From CBDDKU01 sp965230375 (GTDB lineage Bacteria > Bacteroidota > Bacteroidia > Flavobacteriales_D > Cryomorphaceae), in NCBI GenBank assembly GCA_965230375.1, contig CBDDKU010000026.1, positions 124,001-188,000 of the forward strand: a stretch of DNA of 64,000 nt, in the 5' to 3' direction. The position numbers were made by a program, and so were the translations under genes. Under the pieces are notes generated by a model, which worked only from the letters and a program-made list of their open reading frames with translations, was not told where the DNA came from and made no database searches. Shown one piece after another: positions 25,601-31,842 of the stretch. The stretch's first letter is position 1; each line of letters begins with the position of its first letter.

Positions 25601-26941
25601 CTGGCGAGCGTTGCTCAATCGTTCGAAGTCGCGTCCATTAATGAGCCCTAAGTTGGCCAAAGCTTGTGATGATTGCGAGAACCCTCTGATTTGTGGATCA
25701 CCATTAACGATGGAGTACAACTGGTTCTGACCGTTGTTCGGAAAGTCGTTCAGGGGGTTGTCACCAATTGGCAAGTTGTTCGCCGGGTTCTGGTAGTCTT
25801 CATCTTCCCCAAGGTCTGTGAAACCGATTACGTTTCGAGTATCTTCAACGTTGGCCGTCTGGTTCACAACCCAAACTTCTATCCGCGTGATCTGCACACC
25901 TGAGTTTACAACTGGCAAATTGCGCATTGCTCTATCGTAATTCGCTCTAAAGTAACCACTCAAAAAGTAGTGCCTATTCGCTTCGTAGTTATCGACAGAG
26001 ATTTCGAAGTCCTGAGTTTGTGCTCCCCCTTGAACGTTAATTTCTTTTTTCTGCCCTCTTTCTTGCGAGAATAATGTTGTTGCCGTCAAACGACCAAACT
26101 TCAGTTCCGCTTTTATACCAAACAAACTCTGAGATCCAGATATCAAAGAATTGTTCAATGGCATACTTACGTTACCAGCTTCAATTTTCTGAATGATCTC
26201 ATCTTCGTAGCCGGTGTACTCGATTTTGGTTTGGTTCTCAAAGTCGAATGTCGCTTCGGTGTTGTAGTTGGTACTCAACTTCAGTTTATCTCCGATATGT
26301 CCAACAACATTCAATTGGATTCTTTGATCGAAATTGAATGTTGTAATCGTTCGCTGATTGACAGGAATCTGAGGGTTTTCATTCTTATTAATATTCGCTC
26401 CAAACGTCAGCTCCGCTGTACCTTGAGGTCGAATATCTACTGTATTTCCACCAAAAATTCTGTCAAAAGCTTTATTATTTATCTGAATGCTTGGACGGAA
26501 GGGGTCTGGTCCTGATGATTCGTCGTTGGCCACCTGATCATCCACCCGCATTTGATCCCAATATTCCTTAACAGACTTTTGGTTGATGTAGGCCATGTAC
26601 TCGTCGAAATTCATAACCGTTGGGTTACGATAATCGATCATATCACCAATGCGCTGGTAGAAATAGTACTTCCCTGTTTCAGGGTCGTACTCAATAACAT
26701 TTTCAACATTGTTCGGGTCGGTCAGATTAATTCGACCATTACCTGGTTCGTATGGATTAACGCCGTCTTCTATTGGAAAGGGTAGATCAACTTCAGGGGA
26801 ATCAACGGGTTGCACGATGAATTCTGGCAAATTCACCACGTTGGGGTTTAATGATGGTTTTCCCGCATCACTATTCCACACCAAAAACACTAAGGCAGCT
26901 ACAACGACTAGCCGCCAGCTATTTCGAAACCGTAAACTCAA
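19670..26941 (-). CDS. sprA: SprA (T9SS translocon, gliding motility)
   Basis: 2423 residues, the expected size for SprA/Sov, the very large outer-membrane beta-barrel that forms the type IX secretion channel. N-terminal signal about 1-26. Features I recognise include the NIPQGAVQVTAGG strand region, long Asn/Asp-rich loops between short aromatic strands, and a barrel C-terminus ending ISLRFTLTQ. A basic/acidic low-complexity loop (about residues 1935-1965, GKGKDDDDDQDAVKKEDDKN) lies in the last third. It is needed for secretion of proteins with T9SS tails such as those at 28.4 and 29.5 kb. It sits 15 bp after ruvA. Confidence 0.95.
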   Translation of the reverse strand: MSLRFRNSWRLVVVAALVFLVWNSDAGKPSLNPNVVNLPEFIVQPVDSPEVDLPFPIEDGVNPYEPGNGRINLTDPNNVENVIEYDPETGKYYFYQRIGDMIDYRNPTVMNFDEYMAYINQKSVKEYWDQMRVDDQVANDESSGPDPFRPSIQINNKAFDRIFGGNTVDIRPQGTAELTFGANINKNENPQIPVNQRTITTFNFDQRIQLNVVGHIGDKLKLSTNYNTEATFDFENQTKIEYTGYEDEIIQKIEAGNVSMPLNNSLISGSQSLFGIKAELKFGRLTATTLFSQERGQKKEINVQGGAQTQDFEISVDNYEANRHYFLSGYFRANYDRAMRNLPVVNSGVQITRIEVWVVNQTANVEDTRNVIGFTDLGEDEDYQNPANNLPIGDNPLNDFPNNGQNQLYSIVNGDPQIRGFSQSSQALANLGLINGRDFERLSNARQLSPNEYTFNERLGFISLNQALNNAEVLAVSYQYTLNGATYQVGDLSNDGFTSPDALYLKLLKSTVVDVQNPMWDLMMKNVYSLGAYQVNSQEFRLNVWYNDPQEGVEVPVIPEPEIQDTPLLQVFELDKLDQNGNSQADGRFDFVDQAATEGGTINSQNGRVYFPVIEPFGSHLEEVLSDAGVSDSRIEAIAYPQLYDSTKVVAQQNFLYLNRFSLKGSYRSASSDEIALNALNIPQGAVQVTAGGVALVENQDFTVDYNLGRVKILNTGLLESQTPIKITVESNTLFSIQTRRLMGARFDYRFNDNFVVGGTIMNLNERPLTQKVNIGDEPMNNTLWGLDAHYQDESRLLTDVVDALPFISTKEKSTIDASVEFAHLIPGHNKAVGKNGNAYIDDFEGTVSLIDLRNFASWGLASIPQFQPNLFPEASLTDDRVQGYNRAKMAWYVLDPLFFRNDNITPDNINPDRHYQREVTENEVFPDRELPAGTPANIATLDLSFFPNERGPYNYDAEGSAFSDGIDPGTGELNSPESRWGGIQRAINTTDFEQTNVEFIQFWIMDPYNTDNRNFLGTSGNNDGKLIVNIGNVSEDVLKDGQMSFENGLPIDPANPNGLLTDTTNWARVPITQSIVNAFDNTTNSNATQDVGFDGFNDPGERAYFDEFLQRIAALPGVDPAVLAAATSDPSTDNFHYYRGSDYDNQGLDILERYKRFNGFEGNSITTQDSPEDYPTQATTLPTTEDVNQDLTLGEAESYFQYEIDMPDPQGDPGSWQVGNNYITDVVDGIASDGRQVKWYQFKIPVREGRSVNNIQDLRSIRFMRLVTTGFETPVVLRFARLELIRGEWRRYAESLREGEFIPGGPGETEFDILAVNIEENSQRVPLNYVTPPGISREIDAGTANLRSLNEQSLVLRVRNLGDGDARAAFRALNIDMRQYGNLEMFIHGESLDLNNLISFADVTVFVRLGSDFDQNFYEYEIPVIPTDLNASSTPDNIWPEGNNMKIEFDKLQSAKNRRNQSGYPDNQVYHESDGDRRIRIKGNPVLSSVRTIMIGVRNPNSNGNPTSGNIWVPDDGLAESAEIWVNELRLTDFNKEGGWAAVARMNAQLADFGTLSLAGNISTPNFGSLESRVSERPQEQTMGYDASSNLNLGKFLPEESGVKIPMYIGQAEQVVIPKFDPLAPDLELEEVSEGLSRDEKKELRKRSQTYTKRRSINFTNVRKERTNPDKKPKVYDVENLNATFAYSDRHYYDVNTAFDSQRQYRFGIGYNFNAKPKNYKPFATSKFLRKSDYFALIRDFNFTLLPKNLSFRSEINRMYNEQQFQNSSDVFEFEQPILFTKTFNWTRTYDVQHDLTKSIRLTYSANNLSFIEEGYGRVDRDDRSSYRAHRDTIWESIMKFGENVNFNQAVSANYKVPIDKIPALDWVSTDLRYTGSYNWQRAPFSQDTLGNTIQNARTMSINGQLNLITLYNKIGYFKEVNQKFQRMSRSSGRSLTQDKGKGKDDDDDQDAVKKEDDKNRIRAVDYFAKLLMSFKNLSVVYTQNEGTMLPGYNQGSNILGMNPGFTAPGFGFVMGHQYDSFNQQAALNGWLVDNPYINQQYMTTYTEDFNIRLNLEPLPNFRIELNALRSKSLNDGSFFRFNDDLQQYLEESRFESGSFSISMLAWNTIWEQDVDNVSPVFEQFKDYRSEISNRLAEETGYSDVNSGVDGVYADGFGPNSQSVIIPAFVAAYSGQDPSEVHLNIDDYTIWDAMKNPNWSANYDGLTKFKFFRKFARNITLAHAYRSTFSVNNFTTNLNAGRDVNGAPNRDNSEEQNFIAERQINTITISEQLSPLIRVDITWNNALITNFEINKNRTLAFSTTNFQLTENRSDEIVMGLGYRFPNVGIKIGGKTRKSDLNVRADLSIRDTEVIARRTDEGTNQITSGQNLISIKTAIDYVISDRLNIRAFYDHQINKPKVSISFPTSNINTGISLRFTLTQ

Positions 26942-26956
26942 ATCCCAGCCAATGAG

Positions 26957-27541
26957 CTATAAGCTCTTTAAACTTTGCTTTATTAATTCTTCAATACTCA
27001 GAGAATCATCCGATTCTGAGAGTATATTATCAACCACTTTTTGCGCTTTGCGCTGGTCGAAACCTAAATTTCCCAGTGCCTTTAACGCTTCGGCGCGCAA
27101 GGTATTGCTTTGGCCGCCAAAAATATCAAAATTCATTTCCCCGACACCAATTTTATCCCGCAGATCTACGATTATTCGCTCAGCAGACTTTGCGCCTATT
27201 CCTTTGATCTTTTTTAAGCTACCAACATCACCTTGCACGATGGCATCTTGGAGCTCTTTTGGCCTATAACTAGATAGGGCTGCCATAGCCGACGAAGGTC
27301 CAATACCAGAAACAGAGATCAAGTGACGGAACATAGTTCGCTCTACCTCATTGGCAAAACCAAACATCGTATGCGCGTCTTCGCGGATTACTGTATGAAT
27401 GAAAATCTGAACTGTTTTTTGCTGCGACAGTTCTTCGAATGTGTGAAGGCTGTTTTGAAAGGTATACCCAATTCCTTGCACTTCCACCACACCAGATGTA
27501 GGCGTTCTGTTAACGAGCTGCCCTTTTATGTATTCAATCAT
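26957..27541 (-). CDS. ruvA: Holliday junction helicase subunit RuvA
   Basis: 194 residues from MIEYIKGQLVNRTPT, the canonical RuvA start. An upstream alternative start would add 15 residues unlike any RuvA, so it is not used. Domain I is the OB fold with VVEVQGIGYTF; domain II has helix-hairpin-helix motifs LISVSGIGPSSAM and LKKIKGIGAKSAERI; domain III is the RuvB-binding three-helix bundle at the C-terminus. RuvA binds four-way junctions and recruits RuvB, whose gene lies 8 kb away at 35.5 kb. It is the first gene of the sprA operon. Confidence 0.96.
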   Translation of the reverse strand: MIEYIKGQLVNRTPTSGVVEVQGIGYTFQNSLHTFEELSQQKTVQIFIHTVIREDAHTMFGFANEVERTMFRHLISVSGIGPSSAMAALSSYRPKELQDAIVQGDVGSLKKIKGIGAKSAERIIVDLRDKIGVGEMNFDIFGGQSNTLRAEALKALGNLGFDQRKAQKVVDNILSESDDSLSIEELIKQSLKSL

Positions 27542-27628
27542 GAAATAGAATTTGCCACATCCGCAAAAAGTACGATGTGCTCTCAATCTAAAGTTGCCTT
27601 TTTTTAAGGGGGCCTAAATGTAAAAATC

Positions 27629-27636
27629 TACTTTTG
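27629..27636 (+). promoter_or_regulatory. -7 element TACTTTTG, sirtuin gene
   Basis: Exact TAnnTTTG on the plus strand, 27 bp before the sirtuin ATG in the 122-bp divergent region with ruvA. Confidence 0.5.
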
Positions 27637-27663
27637 GATAGCATCCTTAAAATCGAATGAATT

Positions 27664-28359
27664 ATGGCTAAAAAAAGGATTGCCATTTTAACAGGTTCGG
27701 GAATCAGTGCTGAGAGTGGATTGAGCACTTTTCGTGATCATGATGGGCTCTGGGAAAAATACCGAATTGAAGAAGTGGCTACGCCGGACGCCTGGAAAAA
27801 GAACCCACAACTGGTCCTGGATTTCTATAACGAACGCTTTGCCCAACTTCGCAATGTTGAACCAAACAAAGCGCACCACTTTCTAGCAGAATTAGAAAGA
27901 GATTTTGATATTCATGTTATTACTCAAAACGTAGATGACCTTCACGAGCGAGGCGGGTCTAAAAACATTTTACACCTTCACGGAAGCCTTACGACATGCA
28001 GGTGCGAATATGACGCAAGTCACATCGAACCCATGCCAGAACACGGATTAGAATTGGGCTTTTTAAGTCCTTCGGGTTACCAAATGCGACCTAATATTGT
28101 ATGGTTTGGTGAAATGGTTCCTGCCATGGAAGCTGCTGAGCCTATTGTAAGGGATGCAGACCTATTAGTGGTGATTGGAACGTCACTGAATGTATACCCA
28201 GCAGCGGGCCTCGCCTATATAACAAAGGATGAGTGCCCAATCGTACTTGTAGATCCCAGCCCAGTTTCATTTGGGTCAACAAAACCCTTTCACCACATTC
28301 AAAAGACGGCGACAAAGGCACTCGGAGAGTTGGAAGAAATACTCAGAAAATTCAAATAA
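27664..28359 (+). CDS. cobB: NAD-dependent protein deacylase (sirtuin, CobB type)
   Basis: 231 residues. Sirtuin motifs: GSGISAESGLSTFRDHDGLW (11-30), TQNVDDLHERGG (88-98), catalytic His106 in HLHG, RPNIVWFGE (142-150), GTSLNVYPAAGL near 172. Tyr55 and Arg58 in FYNERF match the pair that lets CobB/SIRT5 accept succinyl and malonyl lysines, so it is likely a desuccinylase as well. The zinc ribbon is incomplete: CRC (112/114) is present, but no second cysteine pair precedes the SGYQMRPN segment. It removes acyl groups from lysines using NAD. Confidence 0.93.
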   Translation: MAKKRIAILTGSGISAESGLSTFRDHDGLWEKYRIEEVATPDAWKKNPQLVLDFYNERFAQLRNVEPNKAHHFLAELERDFDIHVITQNVDDLHERGGSKNILHLHGSLTTCRCEYDASHIEPMPEHGLELGFLSPSGYQMRPNIVWFGEMVPAMEAAEPIVRDADLLVVIGTSLNVYPAAGLAYITKDECPIVLVDPSPVSFGSTKPFHHIQKTATKALGELEEILRKFK

Positions 28360-28384
28360 AAAAGGCCAGTCATCTTGACTGGCC
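28356..28384 (-). terminator. Terminator between convergent genes
   Basis: Perfect 9-bp stem GGCCAGTCA/TGACTGGCC with a 3-nt loop. The six A on its left give a T-tract for the leftward T9SS cargo gene; on the right only TT follows, so termination of the sirtuin transcript would be weaker. Confidence 0.85.
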
Positions 28385-28406
28385 TTCAACTCCTAAAAGG
28401 GACTTC

Positions 28407-29078
28407 TTAATTCTTTGAAAGAATATTAGAAGACACAATGTTCTCTTCAGAATCCATCAATCTGAGTATGTAGTTCCCAGTATTCAGGTCAGATACATCC
28501 ACACGATTGTTTCCAGCAGTTTGAACTCTTCGCACTAGCTTCCCATCAACAGAATAAATATCAATTAGCGCTACTTTTTCTGGAGCACCAATCTCAAAAT
28601 AATTTACCGTTGGGTTTGGAAAAACAGTAATTGCTTCGTCAAGTCTTTCTCCAACTCCGGTTGACTGATTGAAGTAATACATCGCTGACGCGTGGTAATC
28701 AGCATTGTCTGGATCATCCGTTTTGAAGACTTCAACCTGAATAATAGCGTTTCCATCTATATCATTCGGGTAAACATGAACATCCATATCCCCTGACTCT
28801 CCTGGCAGAATGTCAAAACTCTGAGTACCAACATGAGTAAGATAACATTGTACTAAGTCACAAACAGCAGAAGTCCACCCTTCAGTCATTTGAACAATTG
28901 TTCTTTCCCAAGTTAGGTTTAGCTCTTCATCGAAATCATTAGTTACATCAGCGTATCCAACGCCTTCGAACATGGCGGCAGTTATACCGTCTTCGTATAT
29001 TTCATCAGGGTTAATTGAAATTTGCGCAAACCCCATTTGACTCGCAAATACTAACACTATTAGGTACAGTTTCTTCAT
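28407..29078 (-). CDS. Secreted protein with type-A T9SS sorting domain
   Basis: 223 residues: signal peptide (about 1-18, GFAQ cleavage), a compact beta-rich domain (about 20-130) containing FDILPGESGDMDVHVYPND, and a C-terminal sorting domain from ITVFPNPTVNYFEI (about 150) to the end with KLVRRV, SDLNTGNYILRL and a final SNILSKN. The tail directs export through the SprA channel and surface attachment. Two cysteines, in AVCDLVQCYL, could form a disulfide. I do not recognise the N-terminal domain. It has its own promoter and terminator, so it is a single-gene unit. Confidence 0.85.
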   Translation of the reverse strand: MKKLYLIVLVFASQMGFAQISINPDEIYEDGITAAMFEGVGYADVTNDFDEELNLTWERTIVQMTEGWTSAVCDLVQCYLTHVGTQSFDILPGESGDMDVHVYPNDIDGNAIIQVEVFKTDDPDNADYHASAMYYFNQSTGVGERLDEAITVFPNPTVNYFEIGAPEKVALIDIYSVDGKLVRRVQTAGNNRVDVSDLNTGNYILRLMDSEENIVSSNILSKN

Positions 29079-29102
29079 ATTGATTAAATTTTACTTGCGT
29101 AA

Positions 29103-29110
29103 CAAAGATA
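29103..29110 (-). promoter_or_regulatory. -7 element TATCTTTG, T9SS cargo gene
   Basis: Exact TAnnTTTG on the minus strand, 24 bp before the ATG; a TTTTG lies 14 bp upstream of it, closer than the usual -33 spacing. Confidence 0.5.
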
Positions 29111-29424
29111 GCAGCTAAAAGGTACAAAATCAGATATTGACCATAGTAGAAAATCATTAGGATTCCAATTCTTATTTCCGTTACATATCCCATATACATA
29201 CTAGGAGTTAAGCCTTTATCGATTCTGGCCTGGTGATTAATCTGATAAGATGCATAGAGTTCATGAATTCCTAGGTAAACAAAAGCTTTTTTCGGTGAAC
29301 AAATTTGACATTCGACTTGTTCCCCACCACCCTTCTTTTGCAAAATGACTCTGTGATTTCGGATCACATCTCCTAGCTAGAACTGTCTAGGGCTTCACAT
29401 CATGTTCATGAAACTCCAACCTGA

Positions 29425-29440
29425 GAGTTAATATTAACTC
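29425..29440. promoter_or_regulatory. Perfect 16-bp palindrome, candidate operator
   Basis: GAGTTAATATTAACTC reads identically on both strands. Its centre lies about 50 bp upstream of the -7 box for the Omp28-like gene, a position suitable for an activator or repressor dimer. There is no adjacent T-tract, so it is not a terminator. Confidence 0.5.
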
Positions 29441-29482
29441 AATTCTTCCTGGTCAAAACGACGTTTACTAAGAGTATCTCAT

Positions 29483-29490
29483 TATTTTTG
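29483..29490 (+). promoter_or_regulatory. -7 element TATTTTTG, Omp28-like gene
   Basis: Exact TAnnTTTG on the plus strand, 51 bp before the ATG, with TTTAC about 17 bp further upstream as a possible -33. Predicted leader about 44 nt. Confidence 0.5.
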
Positions 29491-29540
29491 GTGCCATCAG
29501 GCTGGAAATATCTTCAGTCTTTCTTAACTAAATATTTAAT

Positions 29541-31271
29541 ATGAAAAGAATCTTTACTCTTTTGGCAGCTGTAGGATTTGCATCCTTAAGCTTCGGACAA
29601 TCGCAAAGAATGGTCCTTGTTGAAGAAGCAACGAACGCTTCTTGTGGTCCTTGTGCATCTCAAAACCCAGCCTTCCACACTTTATTGGAAGATAACTCTG
29701 ATAAGGTAGTGTCTATTATGTACCAGGTTTGGTGGCCAGGATTCGACCCTATGTATGAAGACAACACTCCTGATGTTGACGCACGTATTCCTTATTACCC
29801 AGCTATTGAGGGAGCTCCAACAGCTATTATTGATGGAGTAGCACCTACAGCAGCAACGAATGGTTTTGACCCAGCGTGGTACAACGGTGCTCCAGGTGGA
29901 TACTCACAAACTGTAATTGATGATGCTTATGCAGTGCCTGCGTCATTTGACATTGACATTGTATACGACTACAATCCTGATGGCATCAACATCGAAGCAA
30001 CTGCTACATGTACGCAAGATGTTTCTGGTAACCTTGCTCTTCACGTAGTTGTTATCGAGAAGCACATCAACTGGGATTCAGCTCCTGGATCAAATGGAGA
30101 AACTTCTTTCTACCATGTAATGAAGAAAATGCTTCCATCGCCAACAGGAATGGCAATGGCTAGTGACTATACTGTAGGAGAAACTGCAACATCGACTCAG
30201 TCATGGGATCTTTCAACAGTTTACGACATGAACGAAGTAGCTGTTGTTGCCTTTATTCAAGACAACGACACAAAAGAAGTTCTTCAAGCGGCTATGGCTG
30301 ACGACGGGGTATTTGAAGCAGTTTATTCTGTAGATGCTGCACCAGTTAGTAACGCTGATGTAGGAGTACTTTGTGAAAGCGTTGTAAACCCAATGATCGA
30401 AATCAGAAACAATGGTTCTGAGACACTAACATCTCTTGACATCAATTACGACATCAACGGAACTACAGGTACTGTTGCATGGACTGGATCACTTGAATTC
30501 TACGAAACTGAAATGGTAGAGCTAGGTGATATCTCTTTCACTGACGATGGAGACAACGTAGTAATGATCACACTAGCTAACCCTAACGGTGCAACTGATG
30601 AGAACACAGGAAACGATATGATCGAATTCCTAGCAGAAGTTGGTGAAGAGTCTACAACTCTTGTAACAGTAGAAATCTTGACTGACAACTACCCAGAAGA
30701 AACAACTTGGGAATTCAGAGATGAGAATGATGCAGTAGTTGCTTCAGGCGGAAACTACGCAGGTCAGGCAAACACTAATGTGTCTGAAGAAGTTCAACTT
30801 GGAACACTTGGATGCTACAGTTTCGAAATCTTTGACACATATGGAGATGGTCTTAACAGTGCACAGTGGGGTGGAACAGATGGAACTTACTCTGTAACAT
30901 CTTCTGATGGAACTGTATTGATCTCTGGTGGAGGTGCTGACAACTGGAGCAGCGAGTCTACTAAATTCACTGCTACAAGTGTTGCAAGTGCAATTGAAGA
31001 TGTAGTAGCTGAAAACTCATTCAACTTGTTCCCTAACCCATCTGCAACTGGATTGGTTAACGTACAACTTGAGTTGTTGACTGCTCAGAAAGTATCTATC
31101 GATATCTACGATATGGTAGGTAAGAAAGTTGAAGCAGTAGACTTTGGTACAATGTCTGCAGGTCAGACTATCCAAGAGCTTAACGTTGAAAACTTGAACA
31201 GCGGAATCTACTTGATGAATATCAATGTAGGTGACGAAAGTATCACAACAAAATTCGTTCTTAAGAACTAA
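29541..31271 (+). CDS. Omp28-related secreted protein with thioredoxin-like CxxC and T9SS tail
   Basis: 576 residues: signal peptide (1-20), then VLVEEATNASCGPCASQNP with Cys35/Cys38 in a thioredoxin-like Omp28 domain (about 22-260), a middle beta domain with paired EIRNNGSETLTSLDI and TLANPNGATDENTGNDMIEF segments (CARDB-like), a DTYGDGLNSAQWGGTDG segment, and a type-A sorting domain (about 495-576, FNLFPNPSATG to KFVLKN). It is expected on the cell surface. The coding sequence is markedly regular, rich in AAC, GAA, CTT and GTA codons, suggesting strong expression. A solid terminator follows it, so most transcripts stop before tlpA. Confidence 0.85.
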   Translation: MKRIFTLLAAVGFASLSFGQSQRMVLVEEATNASCGPCASQNPAFHTLLEDNSDKVVSIMYQVWWPGFDPMYEDNTPDVDARIPYYPAIEGAPTAIIDGVAPTAATNGFDPAWYNGAPGGYSQTVIDDAYAVPASFDIDIVYDYNPDGINIEATATCTQDVSGNLALHVVVIEKHINWDSAPGSNGETSFYHVMKKMLPSPTGMAMASDYTVGETATSTQSWDLSTVYDMNEVAVVAFIQDNDTKEVLQAAMADDGVFEAVYSVDAAPVSNADVGVLCESVVNPMIEIRNNGSETLTSLDINYDINGTTGTVAWTGSLEFYETEMVELGDISFTDDGDNVVMITLANPNGATDENTGNDMIEFLAEVGEESTTLVTVEILTDNYPEETTWEFRDENDAVVASGGNYAGQANTNVSEEVQLGTLGCYSFEIFDTYGDGLNSAQWGGTDGTYSVTSSDGTVLISGGGADNWSSESTKFTATSVASAIEDVVAENSFNLFPNPSATGLVNVQLELLTAQKVSIDIYDMVGKKVEAVDFGTMSAGQTIQELNVENLNSGIYLMNINVGDESITTKFVLKN

Positions 31272-31289
31272 TTTGATATACAATTTTAA

Positions 31290-31328
31290 AATAACGTTCG
31301 GGGCTCAGCCTCGAACGTTATTTTTTTC
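31290..31328 (+). terminator. Strong intrinsic terminator
   Basis: AATAACGTTCG pairs with CGAACGTTATT around a small GGGCTCAGCC-type apex, and seven or eight T follow. It ends the Omp28-like gene and lies directly before tlpA, which therefore depends on read-through or an unseen promoter. Confidence 0.92.
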
Positions 31329-31337
31329 TAAATCCTG

Positions 31338-31835
31338 TTGAAAATGAAACCAATTTCAATTCTTTTTGCCCTGTTTTTAATCGCATCTACTCAATCCTTT
31401 GCCCAAGACCCTGTTCCCAGTGTTGTGGTCAAAGACTTGACTGGAAAGTCTGTTAACACTTCTGAGTTTTCTAATGATGGAAAACCAATGATCATCAACT
31501 TTTGGGCTACTTGGTGTTCGCCGTGTAAACGCGAACTCAATACAATTGCGGAGGTTTATCCAGATTGGCAGGATGAAACTGGGGTTAAGCTTATAGCTAT
31601 TTCGATTGACGATGCCCGAAGCCAAGCCAGGGTACTTCCGTATGTGAATGGTTCTGCTTGGGATTACGAAGTATATGTAGACACCAATCAAGACCTTAAG
31701 CGAGCAATGGGTGTAAACAATGTACCTCACACCTTTTTGGTAGATGGAAACGGTAAAATCGTTTGGCAGCACAACAATTACAGCCCAGGTGATGAAGACG
31801 AGCTCTATGAGCAGATTCTCTCATTGATCGAATAA
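31338..31835 (+). CDS. TlpA-like periplasmic thioredoxin
   Basis: 165 residues with a signal peptide (1-23, SFAQ) and a single thioredoxin fold of the TlpA/ResA class: FWATWCSPCKREL with redox Cys60/Cys63, then GVNNVPHTFLVDGNGKIVW holding the cis-proline. It probably keeps thiols of exported proteins or c-type cytochromes reduced, or serves the CxxC-bearing Omp28 proteins on either side. The DUF6029-like barrel gene starts 7 bp later. Confidence 0.92.
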   Translation: MKMKPISILFALFLIASTQSFAQDPVPSVVVKDLTGKSVNTSEFSNDGKPMIINFWATWCSPCKRELNTIAEVYPDWQDETGVKLIAISIDDARSQARVLPYVNGSAWDYEVYVDTNQDLKRAMGVNNVPHTFLVDGNGKIVWQHNNYSPGDEDELYEQILSLIE

Positions 31836-31842
31836 ATCATAG

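Larger units (their letters stand above)
29079..29540. other. Divergent intergenic region, 462 bp
   Basis: Separates two divergent genes for T9SS-secreted proteins. It contains two -7 boxes facing outward and a perfect 16-bp palindrome. A 118-codon minus-strand open frame crosses part of it and overlaps the cargo gene in another frame, but shows no protein-like features. Confidence 0.6.

Noticed and set aside
27542..27586. Longer start for ruvA
   Set aside because: Adds 15 residues that do not fit RuvA, whose canonical start is MIEYIKG.
29011..29367. 118-codon minus-strand open frame
   Set aside because: Overlaps the T9SS cargo gene in another frame, contains its promoter, and shows no domain, signal or composition typical of protein.
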